Source: Pseudomonas sp. Au-Pse12
GTDB taxonomy: Bacteria > Pseudomonadota > Gammaproteobacteria > Pseudomonadales > Pseudomonadaceae
Reading direction: 5' to 3'
DNA length: 64,000 bases
NCBI RefSeq assembly: GCF_021341665.1
Contig: NZ_JAJTTH010000008.1
Coordinates: 124,001-188,000 of the forward strand
The position numbers and the translations under genes are program-made. Below, one piece after another: positions 36,218 to 44,619 of the stretch; within the stretch, counting starts at the first letter, position 1, and each line of letters begins with the position of its first letter. Below the pieces are notes generated by a model. That model saw only the letters and a program-made list of their open reading frames with translations, did not search any database and was not told the DNA's origin.

Positions 36218-37552
36218 ATGACATTCGCCACTCTTGGCCTGATCGAACCCTTGCTGCGCGCCCTTGAAACCCTCGGCTACCAGACCCCGACCCCGGTGCA
36301 GGCGCAAGCCATTCCGGCGGTCCTGGGCGGGCGTGACCTGATGGCTGCGGCCCAGACCGGCACGGGCAAGACCGCCGGTTTCGCCTTGCCGCTGCTGCAA
36401 TTGCTGACCCTGGAGGGGCCGAAAGTCGACAGCAATTCGGTGCGTGCGCTGATCCTGGTGCCGACCCGTGAGCTGGCCGAGCAGGTTCACGAAAGCGTGC
36501 GCCAGTACGCCGAGCACCTGCCGCTGCGGACCTACGCGGTGTACGGCGGGGTCAGCATCAACCCGCAGATGATGAAGCTGCGCAAAGGCGTGGACCTGCT
36601 GGTGGCGACCCCGGGACGCTTGCTGGACCTGTTCCGCCAGAACGCGGTGAAGTTCAACCAGTTGCAGACCCTGGTGCTGGACGAAGCCGACCGCATGCTC
36701 GACCTGGGGTTCTCCGAAGAGCTCAAGAGCATCTACGCCGCGCTGCCGAAAAAACGCCAGACCCTGCTGTTTTCCGCGACCTTCTCCGACGCCATCCGCC
36801 AGTTGGCCGGGCAGATGCTCAACGACCCGCTGAGCATTGAAGTCAGCCCGCGCAACGTGGCCGCCAACACGGTCAAGCAATGGGTGGTGCCGGTGGACAA
36901 GAAGCGCAAGCCGGAGCTGTTCAGCCACTTGCTGCGCAAGAACCGCTGGAAGCAGGTGCTGGTGTTCGCCAAGACCCGCAACGGCGTGGACGCGCTGGTG
37001 GAAAAGCTGCAGGGCCAGGGTGTGAACGCCGACGGCATCCACGGTGACAAGCCCCAGGCCACGCGCCAGCGCGCCCTGGACCGGTTCAAGGCCAGCGAGA
37101 TCCAGATCCTGGTGGCCACCGACGTGGCGGCCCGCGGCCTGGACATCGAAGACTTGCCGCTGGTGGTCAACTTCGACCTGCCGATCGTCGCCGAGGACTA
37201 CATCCACCGCATCGGTCGTACCGGGCGTGCCGGCTCCACTGGCGAGGCGATTTCCCTGGTGTGCGCCGATGAAGTCAACCTGCTGTCGGCGATCGAGATG
37301 CTCACCCGCCAGACCCTCAAGCGCCATGAAGAACAGGATTTCGAGCCCGAGCACCGGGTGCCGGAAACCGACGCCAGTGGCCAGGTGGTGAAAAAACCGA
37401 AAAAGCCCAAGAAGCCGAAAACCTCCGGCGGTGGCGGCAAGCGCAACCTGGGCAAGTGGGTGGACAGTGGCGAAGTGGCCGAAGCCCCGGCGGTGAAACC
37501 GGTGCGCAAGGTCCCGGCGTTCAACACCGGGCCGCGCAAGCGCAAACCTTAA
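36218..37552 (+). CDS. rhlE: DEAD-box RNA helicase RhlE
   Basis: A 444-residue ATP-dependent RNA helicase. The Q motif is MTFATLGLIEPLLRALETLGYQTPTPVQ. Motif I is AQTGTGKTAGF, motif II VLDEADRMLDLGF, motif III FSATF, motif V ATDVAARGLDIE and motif VI HRIGRTGRAG. A basic C-terminal tail (KKPKKPKKPKTSGGGGKRN) is typical of RhlE and probably helps bind RNA. The ATG at 36218 begins the Q motif; an upstream GTG is unlikely. Confidence 0.95.
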   Translation: MTFATLGLIEPLLRALETLGYQTPTPVQAQAIPAVLGGRDLMAAAQTGTGKTAGFALPLLQLLTLEGPKVDSNSVRALILVPTRELAEQVHESVRQYAEHLPLRTYAVYGGVSINPQMMKLRKGVDLLVATPGRLLDLFRQNAVKFNQLQTLVLDEADRMLDLGFSEELKSIYAALPKKRQTLLFSATFSDAIRQLAGQMLNDPLSIEVSPRNVAANTVKQWVVPVDKKRKPELFSHLLRKNRWKQVLVFAKTRNGVDALVEKLQGQGVNADGIHGDKPQATRQRALDRFKASEIQILVATDVAARGLDIEDLPLVVNFDLPIVAEDYIHRIGRTGRAGSTGEAISLVCADEVNLLSAIEMLTRQTLKRHEEQDFEPEHRVPETDASGQVVKKPKKPKKPKTSGGGGKRNLGKWVDSGEVAEAPAVKPVRKVPAFNTGPRKRKP

Positions 37553-37556
37553 CAGC

Positions 37557-37620
37557 AGCTACAAGCTGCAAGTTGTAAGCGGCAAGTTCAGGTGAGCTTG
37601 AAACTTGCCGCTTGTAGCTT
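37557..37620. repeat. Inverted repeat (AAGCGGCAAGTT type) between rhlE and the FAD protein
   Basis: GTAAGCGGCAAGTT and AACTTGCCGCTTGTAG face each other around a 13-base loop, with a second partial copy (AGCTACAAGCTGCAAG) at the left. It resembles the short palindromic intergenic repeats common in fluorescent pseudomonads and touches the stop codons of both convergent genes, so it may end both transcripts. Confidence 0.65.
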
Positions 37621-38866
37621 AAGGCTTGCCGCTGCTGTTCAGCCATTCGAGCATTCCCAACCCGGCCCGCCGTCCGCTGGCAAAGCAGGCGGTCAGCAGG
37701 TAACCGCCGGTGGGGGCTTCCCAGTCGAGCATTTCCCCGGCGCAGAACACCCCCGGGATTGGCGCCAGCATCAGCCGTTCATCCAGCGCTTCGAAGGCGA
37801 CGCCACCGGCGCTGCTGATGGCTTCGTCCAGTGGTCGCGACCGCACCAGCGTCAAGGGCAGCGCCTTGATCGCCGCCGCCAGGCGCGCCGGATCGTTGAA
37901 GGTGTCGGCGCCCGTCAGCTCCCGCAGCAACCCTGCTTTGACCCCCTCGATGCCCAACTGACTCTGCAGGTGCTTGGCCATGGAGCGCGAGCCACGTGGC
38001 TTGGCCAGGGCCACCTGGACCTTGTCCCGAGGCTTGCCCGGCAGCAGGTCGATATGAACGGTCGCTTGTCCGTGCCGCTGGATGCTGTCGCGGATCGGCG
38101 CCGACAGGGCATAGATCAGGCTGCCTTCGATGCCGCTGGCGGTGATCACGCATTCCCCCAGCCGGGGGATGTCGTCATTGAGGCCGATGGCCACGTTCTT
38201 CAGCGGCGCCCCGGCGAATTTGCTGCGCAGCAACTCGCTCCAGGCATTGACCTCGAAACCGCAATTGCTCGGTTGCAAGGGTGCCACCTGCACGCCGCGC
38301 TGTTGCAGCAGGGGCAGCCACGCACCATCGGAGCCCAGGCGCGACCAACTGCCTCCGCCCAATGCCAGCAGGGTGGCGTCCGCCGTTACCGCGCTTTCGC
38401 CTTCGGGGTGCTGGATGCGCAGGCTGCCGTCGGCATTCCAGCCCAGCCAGCGGTGCCGGGTGTGGATAACCACCCCAGCGTCGCGCAGGCGCTTGAGCCA
38501 GGCGCGCAGCAACGGCGCGGCCTTCATGTCGGTGGGAAATACCCGCCCTGAGCTGCCGACGAAGGTGTCGATACCCAGGCCGTGAATCCATTGGCACAAG
38601 GCTTCGGCACCGAATTCGCGCAGCAGCGGGGCGATCTGCGGGGCCCGCTCGGCATAGCGCGAGAGGAAGGCCGGGTAGGCTTCGGAGTGGGTGATGTTCA
38701 TGCCACCGACCCCAGCCAGAAGGAACTTTCGGCCCACCGATGGCATGCCGTCGTACAGGTCGACCCGAACTCCGGCCTGGCTCAGTACCTCGGCCGCCAT
38801 CAGGCCGGCGGGGCCGCCGCCGATGATCGCGACGTGGTGGGGCGTGGAAAAGTGCGATGCAGTCAT
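37619..38866 (-). CDS. FAD-dependent oxidoreductase (BaiN/HI0933-like, TIGR03862 type)
   Basis: A 415-residue flavoprotein with the dinucleotide-binding motif VAIIGGGPAGLMAAEVLSQAGVRVDLYDG at the N-terminus, the family motif RKFLLAGVGGMNITHSE, LALGGGSWSRLGSDGAWLPLL, and the C-terminal FAD contact GVFCAGEMLDWEAPTGGYLLTACFASGRRAG. The family is uncharacterised in Pseudomonas, so the substrate is unknown. The start at 38866 removes an 11-residue extension. Confidence 0.9.
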   Translation of the reverse strand: MTASHFSTPHHVAIIGGGPAGLMAAEVLSQAGVRVDLYDGMPSVGRKFLLAGVGGMNITHSEAYPAFLSRYAERAPQIAPLLREFGAEALCQWIHGLGIDTFVGSSGRVFPTDMKAAPLLRAWLKRLRDAGVVIHTRHRWLGWNADGSLRIQHPEGESAVTADATLLALGGGSWSRLGSDGAWLPLLQQRGVQVAPLQPSNCGFEVNAWSELLRSKFAGAPLKNVAIGLNDDIPRLGECVITASGIEGSLIYALSAPIRDSIQRHGQATVHIDLLPGKPRDKVQVALAKPRGSRSMAKHLQSQLGIEGVKAGLLRELTGADTFNDPARLAAAIKALPLTLVRSRPLDEAISSAGGVAFEALDERLMLAPIPGVFCAGEMLDWEAPTGGYLLTACFASGRRAGLGMLEWLNSSGKP

Positions 38867-38941
38867 GACAGGGGCGGGCTGGTGGAATAGGCCGGGCATT
38901 CTACCCGAGGCGCAGGGGGCTTGCTGGACCTATACAGCCTG

Positions 38942-39440
38942 GTCAAAAACTGAGCATCGGGCTGGGCGCCTTGTGTCCCGTGGGCTGGCGCGACTTTCGC
39001 GCAGGTTGTCCACAGGCGGCTCCACAGGGATTGGGGGTAAGCGGCCCACACCAGGATGACACCCTGATGAAACTGATCAAAAACTAGTCGATTGTCTGCA
39101 AGCCTTGCGCTGCGTGGGTTGTGGCGACTTTCACGCAGGTTGTCCACAGGCGGTTCCACAGCGATTGGGGGTAAGCGCTACGGTGTCGCCTAGCGCCCGA
39201 TGCAGCTGATCAAAAAGCAAGCATCGCGCTGCAAGCCCCGTCGATAGAGGGCTGCAGCGTGTTTCACGCAGCTTATCCACAGGCGGCTCCACAGGGATTG
39301 GGGGTAAGCGACCCACAACACTGTGACCGTCTGATGGCATTGATCAAAAAACAGGCGACTGCTCGCAGCCCTCGGAAAACAAGGGCTGGCGGGGCTTTCT
39401 CCCAGGTTATCCACAAGCGGTTCCACAGCGGATGTGGGTA
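38942..39440. repeat. Four-copy tandem repeat (133/134 bp) with DnaA-box-like motifs
   Basis: Units begin with (G)ATCAAAAA at 38942, 39075, 39208 and 39342, a period of 133, 133 and 134 bases. Each contains a DnaA-box-like 9-mer: TTGTCCACA at 39006 and 39140, TTATCCACA at 39273 and 39407. Each 9-mer is followed 5 bases later by a second (C/T)TCCACAG and then GATTGGGGGTAAG (slightly degenerate in unit 4). The periods are not multiples of three, so minus-strand open frames across it do not encode a repeat protein. It fills the gap between the FAD protein and the HDAC-like gene. Confidence 0.9.
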
Positions 39441-39453
39441 AGGCCACAAGGGT

Positions 39454-40374
39454 TCAGTAGCAGCCTGACGACTCCCAGACCCGCTGTGCGCTGTGATGGA
39501 GGATGCCGTGACGCCGGGCTAGGGCCTGGCGGTCCTTGCTGTAGCCGCCGCCGATCACGCCGACCACCGGGATGTCGCGGCCCAGGCAGTGGCGCATGAC
39601 CCGTTCATCGCGCTCGGCCACACCGGCATCGGTGAGCTTGAGGTAGCCCAGGGCGTCGTCCTGGTGCACGTCGACCCCGGCGTCGTACAGCACCAGGTCG
39701 GGCTGATACAGCGGCAGCAGGTAGTTGAGGGTGTCGTCCACCACCTTGAGGTAGTCGGCGTCGCCCATGCCCATGGGCAGCGGAATATCCCAGTCGCTCT
39801 GGGCCTTGCGCGCGGGGAAGTTTTTTTCACAATGCAGCGAGACGGTCACCGCGTCGGAGGTATGTTGCAGAATCCGTGCGGTGCCATCGCCCTGGTGCAC
39901 GTCGCAGTCGAAGATCAGCACTCGCCCCACGCGCCCGCTGTGCAGCAGGTAATGGCTGATCACCGCCAGGTCGTTGAAGATGCAGAACCCCGCCGGGTAG
40001 TCGTAATGGGCGTGGTGGGTGCCGCCGGCCAGGTGGCAGGCCAGGCCATGTTGCAGTGCCTGTTCGGCGGCCAGCAGGGAGCCACCGACGGCGCGCACCG
40101 TGCGCCGGGCCAGGGCTTCGCTCCAGGGCAGGCCGAGGCGCCGCTGGTCTTCCCGGGACAACTCGCCGCTCATGTAGCGTTCGATATAGGCGGGGTCGTG
40201 GGCCAGGGCGAGGATGTCGGCCGGGCACAGCTCGGGGCGCAGCAGGTCGGCGTCGCGGGTCAGGCCGCTGTCCACCAGGTGGTCGCGCAGCAGGCGGAAC
40301 TTGTCCATGGGGAAGCGGTGTTCCGGCGGAAACTCGGGGCTGTAGTCGTCGTGATAGATCAGTGGCAATGACAT
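39454..40374 (-). CDS. Histone-deacetylase-family (acetoin utilisation-like) amidohydrolase
   Basis: A 306-residue zinc-dependent deacetylase of the arginase/HDAC fold. Catalytic contexts are LAGGTHHAHYDYPAGFCIFNDLA (His-His), FDCDVHQGDGTA (zinc Asp/His), YDAGVDVHQDDALGYL (zinc Asp) and VIGGGYS (Gly-rich with the transition-state Tyr). Bacterial relatives remove acyl groups from polyamines, acetoin-pathway proteins or small amides; the substrate here is not known. Confidence 0.9.
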   Translation of the reverse strand: MSLPLIYHDDYSPEFPPEHRFPMDKFRLLRDHLVDSGLTRDADLLRPELCPADILALAHDPAYIERYMSGELSREDQRRLGLPWSEALARRTVRAVGGSLLAAEQALQHGLACHLAGGTHHAHYDYPAGFCIFNDLAVISHYLLHSGRVGRVLIFDCDVHQGDGTARILQHTSDAVTVSLHCEKNFPARKAQSDWDIPLPMGMGDADYLKVVDDTLNYLLPLYQPDLVLYDAGVDVHQDDALGYLKLTDAGVAERDERVMRHCLGRDIPVVGVIGGGYSKDRQALARRHGILHHSAQRVWESSGCY

Positions 40375-40449
40375 GGCATTTTCTTAGAGGAACCCGTGAA
40401 GGATCCTACCAGCGATGTAGACTTGCACCCATGGAAACGGAGGGCCCCG

Positions 40450-41019
40450 ATGGAGCCGATACTGCAACTCGAGAGTGCGCGCCTGCTGCTGCGCCAGTGG
40501 CGTGACGATGATTTGCCGGCATTTGCCGCGATGTGTGCCGATCCGCAGGTCATGCGCTATTTTCCCGCCCCCCTGAGCCGCCTGGAAAGTGCGGCGCTGA
40601 TCGGGCAGATCCGCGGGCATTTTGCCGAACATGGCTTCGGTGGCTGGGCCTTGGAGCGCAAGGACACAGGTGCCTTTATCGGCTTCACCGGGTTGGGCGT
40701 GGTGAGCTTCGACGCGCCTTTTACCCCGGCGGTGGAGATCGGCTGGCGCCTGGCCCGCGAACACTGGGGCCTGGGTTATGCCAGCGAAGCGGCCTGGACC
40801 GCCTTGCGTTGCGCTTTCGATCGCCTGGCCCTGGAAGAAGTCGTGGCCTTTACCACCCGCAACAACCTGCCGTCGCAGAAGGTCATGCAGGCCATTGGCA
40901 TGCATCACGCCGTCGAGGAAGACTTCGAACACCCGAAACTCGCTAGCGATCACCCGCTGCGCGAGCATGTGCTGTATCGCATCAGCCGCGAACAATGGCT
41001 GGAAACCTTGCATGGATAG
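40450..41019 (+). CDS. GNAT-family N-acetyltransferase (RimJ/RimL-like)
   Basis: A 189-residue acetyltransferase beginning LESARLLLRQWRDDDLPAFAAMCADPQVMRYFP, the RimJ/RimL/AAC-type signature, with the acetyl-CoA loop segment EIGWRLAREHWGLGYASEAAWTALRCAFDRL and the C-terminal SQKVMQAIGM strand-helix. ATG at 40450 has GGAGG 7 bases ahead. A GTG at 40396, also with a decent ribosome site, would add 18 residues. Target unknown. Confidence 0.87.
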   Translation: MEPILQLESARLLLRQWRDDDLPAFAAMCADPQVMRYFPAPLSRLESAALIGQIRGHFAEHGFGGWALERKDTGAFIGFTGLGVVSFDAPFTPAVEIGWRLAREHWGLGYASEAAWTALRCAFDRLALEEVVAFTTRNNLPSQKVMQAIGMHHAVEEDFEHPKLASDHPLREHVLYRISREQWLETLHG

Positions 41020-41122
41020 CAGGCGCGCACGTTTAGAATGTGCCGACGAGATACCTGGACCCAATTGATGTCACCGCCGCAGCCGAGATTGCGCGGTGTT
41101 GCCCTGTGTGAGGAGAACCTGA

Positions 41123-41992
41123 ATGAGTCATGTGCTGGATGATCTGGTCGATCTGTTGACCCTGGAAGCGATCGAAGAAAACCTGTTTCGCGGTCGCAGC
41201 CAGGACCTGGGTTTTCGCCAGCTGTTTGGCGGCCAGGTGCTCGGCCAGTCGTTGTCCGCGGCCAGCCAGACAGTAGAGGAAGCGCGCCACGTGCACTCCA
41301 TGCACGGCTACTTCCTGCGCCCCGGCGACGCCGCCTTGCCGGTGGTCTACCAGGTGGACCGGGTGCGTGACGGCGGCAGCTTCAGCACCCGGCGGGTGAC
41401 GGCGATCCAGAAGGGCAACCCGATCTTCACTTGCAGTGCTTCCTTCCAGTACGACGAAGAAGGCTTCGAGCACCAGAACAGCATGCCCCAGGTGGTCGGG
41501 CCGGAAAACCTGCCGTCGGAGCTGGAAATCACCACCCAGCGCGCGCACCTGATTCCCGAGCACATGCGCGAGAAACTGCTGTGCCCCAAGCCGATCGAAG
41601 TGCGCCCGGTGACCGAGAAGGACCCCTACAACCCGCAGCCGATGGACCCGGTGAAGTACGTCTGGTTCCGCGCCGACGGCGCCCTGGCGGACATCCCGGC
41701 GCTGCACAAGTACCTGCTGGCCTACGCTTCGGACTTCGGCCTGCTGACCACCTCGATGCTGCCCCACGGCAAGTCGGTGTGGCAGAAGGACATGCAGGTC
41801 GCCAGCCTCGACCACGCCCTGTGGTTCCACGCTGACCTGCGGGCCGACGACTGGCTGCTGTACGCCATGGACAGCCCTTGGGCCGGCAATTCCCGGGGCT
41901 TCTCCCGGGGCAGCGTGTTCAACCGCGCCGGGCAGCTGGTCGCCTCGGTGACTCAGGAAGGGTTGATCCGCCATCGCAAGGATTGGGCATGA
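41123..41992 (+). CDS. tesB: Acyl-CoA thioesterase II
   Basis: A 289-residue double-hotdog thioesterase hydrolysing medium- and long-chain acyl-CoA to free acid and CoA. The N-terminal hotdog carries NLFRGRSQDLGFRQLFGGQVLGQSLSAA; the C-terminal one has SLDHALWFHADLRADDWLLYAMDSPWAGNSRGFSRGSVFN with the catalytic Asp/Thr/Gln neighbourhood. The length equals E. coli TesB. It overlaps the HAD gene by ATGA, so the two are translationally coupled. Confidence 0.95.
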   Translation: MSHVLDDLVDLLTLEAIEENLFRGRSQDLGFRQLFGGQVLGQSLSAASQTVEEARHVHSMHGYFLRPGDAALPVVYQVDRVRDGGSFSTRRVTAIQKGNPIFTCSASFQYDEEGFEHQNSMPQVVGPENLPSELEITTQRAHLIPEHMREKLLCPKPIEVRPVTEKDPYNPQPMDPVKYVWFRADGALADIPALHKYLLAYASDFGLLTTSMLPHGKSVWQKDMQVASLDHALWFHADLRADDWLLYAMDSPWAGNSRGFSRGSVFNRAGQLVASVTQEGLIRHRKDWA

Positions 41993-42582
41993 GTCTTTCA
42001 GAGATAAAACACTGGGTGTTCGACATGGACGGCACCCTGACCATCGCCGTGCATGATTTCGCGGCGATCCGCGAGGCGCTGTCGATTCCTCCAGAGGACG
42101 ACATCCTCACGCACCTGGCGGCCTTGCCGGCGGACGAATCCGCGGCCAAGCATGCCTGGCTGCTGGAGCACGAGCGCGACCTGGCCCTGGGTTCGCGCCC
42201 GGCGCCGGGCGCGGTGGAGCTGGTGCGGGAACTGGCCGGGCGCGGTTATCGCCTGGGTATCCTCACGCGCAATGCCCGGGAGCTGGCCCACGTGACCCTG
42301 GAAGCCATCGGCCTGGCGGACTGCTTCGCCAAGGCGGATGTACTGGGGCGCGACGAAGCGCCGCCCAAGCCCCACCCAGGCGGTTTGCTCAAGCTGGCCG
42401 AGGCCTGGGACGTGGCGCCGCAGCGCATGGTGATGGTCGGTGACTACCGCTTCGACCTGGACTGCGGGCGCGCGGCGGGAACGCGCACGGTGCTGGTGAA
42501 CCTGCCGGATAACCCCTGGCCGGAGCTGACCGACTGGCATGCGCGCGATTGCGCGCAGTTGCGCGAGCTGCTTGCGGTCTGA
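41989..42582 (+). CDS. HAD-superfamily hydrolase
   Basis: A 197-residue phosphatase-like HAD protein: motif I WVFDMDGTLT (nucleophile Asp and Asp+2), motif II LTRNARE, motif III Lys in DEAPPKPHPGG and motif IV MVGDYRFDLDCGRAAGTRTVLV. It resembles the phosphoglycolate-phosphatase/beta-PGM class. Coupled to tesB by a 4-base ATGA overlap, which ties its expression to acyl-CoA turnover; the substrate is not predicted. Confidence 0.9.
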   Translation: MSLSEIKHWVFDMDGTLTIAVHDFAAIREALSIPPEDDILTHLAALPADESAAKHAWLLEHERDLALGSRPAPGAVELVRELAGRGYRLGILTRNARELAHVTLEAIGLADCFAKADVLGRDEAPPKPHPGGLLKLAEAWDVAPQRMVMVGDYRFDLDCGRAAGTRTVLVNLPDNPWPELTDWHARDCAQLRELLAV

Positions 42583-42608
42583 GGGCCTGTTCGCCGGCAA
42601 GCCGACGT

Positions 42609-43580
42609 CTACGGGAACAGCGCCGCCTGCCCCTCGGGTGAGGTGAACATCCGGTCGCCGTCATGCCCGACTCCGGGCACTTCCACCAGCCGTTGTGGCA
42701 GGCCTTGCGGGTGACGCCGCATCAGGTAGTCGAAGTAGTTGTGCCCGCGAACCAGCCGGTAGGCCCCCTGGGTCTCGGCCGCGCAGCTCTTGTCCAGGGC
42801 CGGGTGGTTGGGGTCGGTGTCCTGCTGGCCCAGCAGGTAGGTGATGTCGCGCGCCACGTAGCCCTGTTCGAGTTGCGCCGGGGAGCGCCCGGCCGCATAG
42901 ACTGGCAACCGGTTCAGGCCGTATTTCCAGTCGTTGAAGCCTGGGCAGCTGACCGTCTCGAATGCCACCGGGCGCGTGGCATCGAAGTAGGCGTAGGACG
43001 ACGGATTGGCGATCACGAAGCGCAGGTCGATGCCGAGTGTTTTCAGTTCGGGATGGTTGCCGGTGGTCAGGGCATAACGCTGCACCACTTGGGCGCCGCC
43101 GGAGTGTCCGGCGATCACCACTTCCTTGAGTGCGGGAAAGAGCCTGCGGTCCTGCAGACGCTGGAGGAGGGCGTCCAGCACCGCGTAGGCGCTGATGGCC
43201 ACGGGGCCGGCAGCGGGTTCGCCAGCCATCCAGGCATTGCCCTGCCAGCGCAGCAGCGTGGCCGGCAGAGCATGGCGGGCGCTGTCGCTCTGGTTGAGAA
43301 ACTGTGGGGCGATCACCAGGGTTGTGGCGCTTTGCCCGGCCTGTCCGGCGGCATTTTCGCCACTCTTCAGGTAAGTCTGGGCGTTGCGCAGCCGGCCATG
43401 CACGATGATCAGCGCGCGTTGAACGCCGGGCAGTGGCTGGCGCCAATCCTGGCTCAGGCCCAGGGCCAGTTGCCCGCCTTCCAGGGGCAGGCGCTCGGGG
43501 CTGATGACCTTGACCCCATGTGCCGCGGCCTGGGCACTCAGGCCGCCCAGGCACAGCAAGAGTGCCAGCAGGCGGCGCAT
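42609..43580 (-). CDS. Secreted alpha/beta-hydrolase-like protein
   Basis: A 323-residue exported protein with signal peptide MRRLLALLLCLGGLSAQAAA. The hydrolase fold shows ALIIVHGRLRNAQTYL, EVVIAGHSGGAQVVQRYA (nucleophile elbow GHSGG) and a His in VPGVGHDGDRMF near the C-terminus. Substrate unknown. It is read from the same strand directly after the ypfJ-like gene: the two are immediately adjacent (ypfJ ends at 43581), so they form a transcript. Confidence 0.85.
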   Translation of the reverse strand: MRRLLALLLCLGGLSAQAAAHGVKVISPERLPLEGGQLALGLSQDWRQPLPGVQRALIIVHGRLRNAQTYLKSGENAAGQAGQSATTLVIAPQFLNQSDSARHALPATLLRWQGNAWMAGEPAAGPVAISAYAVLDALLQRLQDRRLFPALKEVVIAGHSGGAQVVQRYALTTGNHPELKTLGIDLRFVIANPSSYAYFDATRPVAFETVSCPGFNDWKYGLNRLPVYAAGRSPAQLEQGYVARDITYLLGQQDTDPNHPALDKSCAAETQGAYRLVRGHNYFDYLMRRHPQGLPQRLVEVPGVGHDGDRMFTSPEGQAALFP

Positions 43581-44480
43581 CTACAGGCTCTTGGCGGCGA
43601 AGGTATCGCACTGGCCGACCTGGCCCTGGCTGAAGCCGGTCTTGAACCAGCGCACCCGCTGCGCCGAAGTGCCGTGGGTGAAGGAGTCCGGCACGACCCG
43701 GCCCTGGCCCTGCTGTTGCAGGCGGTCGTCGCCGATGGCGTTGGCGGCGTTCAGGGCTTCTTCCACATCCCCCGGTTCCAGCCAGTTCAGGCGTTTTTGC
43801 GCGTGATAGGCCCAGACCCCGGCCAGGCAGTCGGCTTGCAGTTCCTGGCGCACCAGCAGCCCGCCATCGCCCTGCATTTGTCGGCCTTGCTGGCGCGCGG
43901 CCTGGATCTTCGCCGAGACCCCGAGCAGGGTCTGCACGTGGTGCCCGACCTCGTGGGCGATCACGTAGGCCTGGGCGAAGTCGCCGGCGGCGGAAAAGCG
44001 CTGGGCCATTTCCCGGAAGAAGTCCATGTCCAGGTACACCTGGCGGTCGGCCGGGCAGTAGAACGGCCCGCTGGCGGAACTCGCCGCGCCGCACGCGGAG
44101 TTGACCCGGCCACGGAACAGAATCAGCTTGGGCGCCTGATACTGGCGGCCGGCCTGCTGGAAGATCTGGCCCCAGGTGTCTTCGGTATCACCGAGGATGG
44201 CGCGCACGAATTCCGCCTGCTCATCGTTGGCCGGTGGCGCCTTGCGCGCCTGGGTGGTGGCCGGCACCGAGGTCTGGCCGCTCTGTTCGCCCAGCAGTTG
44301 TCCGAGGATTTGCAGCGGGTCCTGGCCGGTGGCCCAGCCGATGCCGACGATCAGCACGATCGCCGTCAGGCTCAACCCCTTGCCCCCGCCAAAACGCATG
44401 CCTCCGCCGCCACCGCCACTGCTGCTGTCGTCTCGCACATCGACGACGTTGTCGCTGCGCCGGCCTTTTTTCCAAAGCAT
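43581..44480 (-). CDS. ypfJ: Neutral zinc metallopeptidase, YpfJ family
   Basis: A 299-residue membrane-anchored zinc peptidase (KPN_02809 family). The N-terminus is charged and Gly/Ser-rich (DSSSGGGGGGMRFGGG), followed by one helix (LSLTAIVLIVGIGWATG) and a catalytic domain with AYVIAHEVGHHVQTLLGVS. The family is widespread, with poorly defined substrates. Upstream is the divergent pcaQ gene. Confidence 0.9.
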   Translation of the reverse strand: MLWKKGRRSDNVVDVRDDSSSGGGGGGMRFGGGKGLSLTAIVLIVGIGWATGQDPLQILGQLLGEQSGQTSVPATTQARKAPPANDEQAEFVRAILGDTEDTWGQIFQQAGRQYQAPKLILFRGRVNSACGAASSASGPFYCPADRQVYLDMDFFREMAQRFSAAGDFAQAYVIAHEVGHHVQTLLGVSAKIQAARQQGRQMQGDGGLLVRQELQADCLAGVWAYHAQKRLNWLEPGDVEEALNAANAIGDDRLQQQGQGRVVPDSFTHGTSAQRVRWFKTGFSQGQVGQCDTFAAKSL

Positions 44481-44619
44481 GGGGGAGTCCTCGTTTTTTC
44501 TGCTGGTCAGTGTTGCTGGTGGCTCGAACCGGCGCCAGTCCGGTCGTCAGGGATTTTCGTGCACGCTACCATGGCCCGGTTACGGATCGATCCGGTCCAG
44601 GCGCATTCGGGGCTCCCTA

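Noticed and set aside
38942..39440. CRISPR array
   Set aside because: Units are 133/134 bases with similarity spread across the unit; there are no short identical repeats with unique spacers and no cas genes.
38863..39447. Minus-strand open frames in the tandem repeats
   Set aside because: Frames shift between copies because the period is 133/134 bases; the short products do not form a repeat protein.
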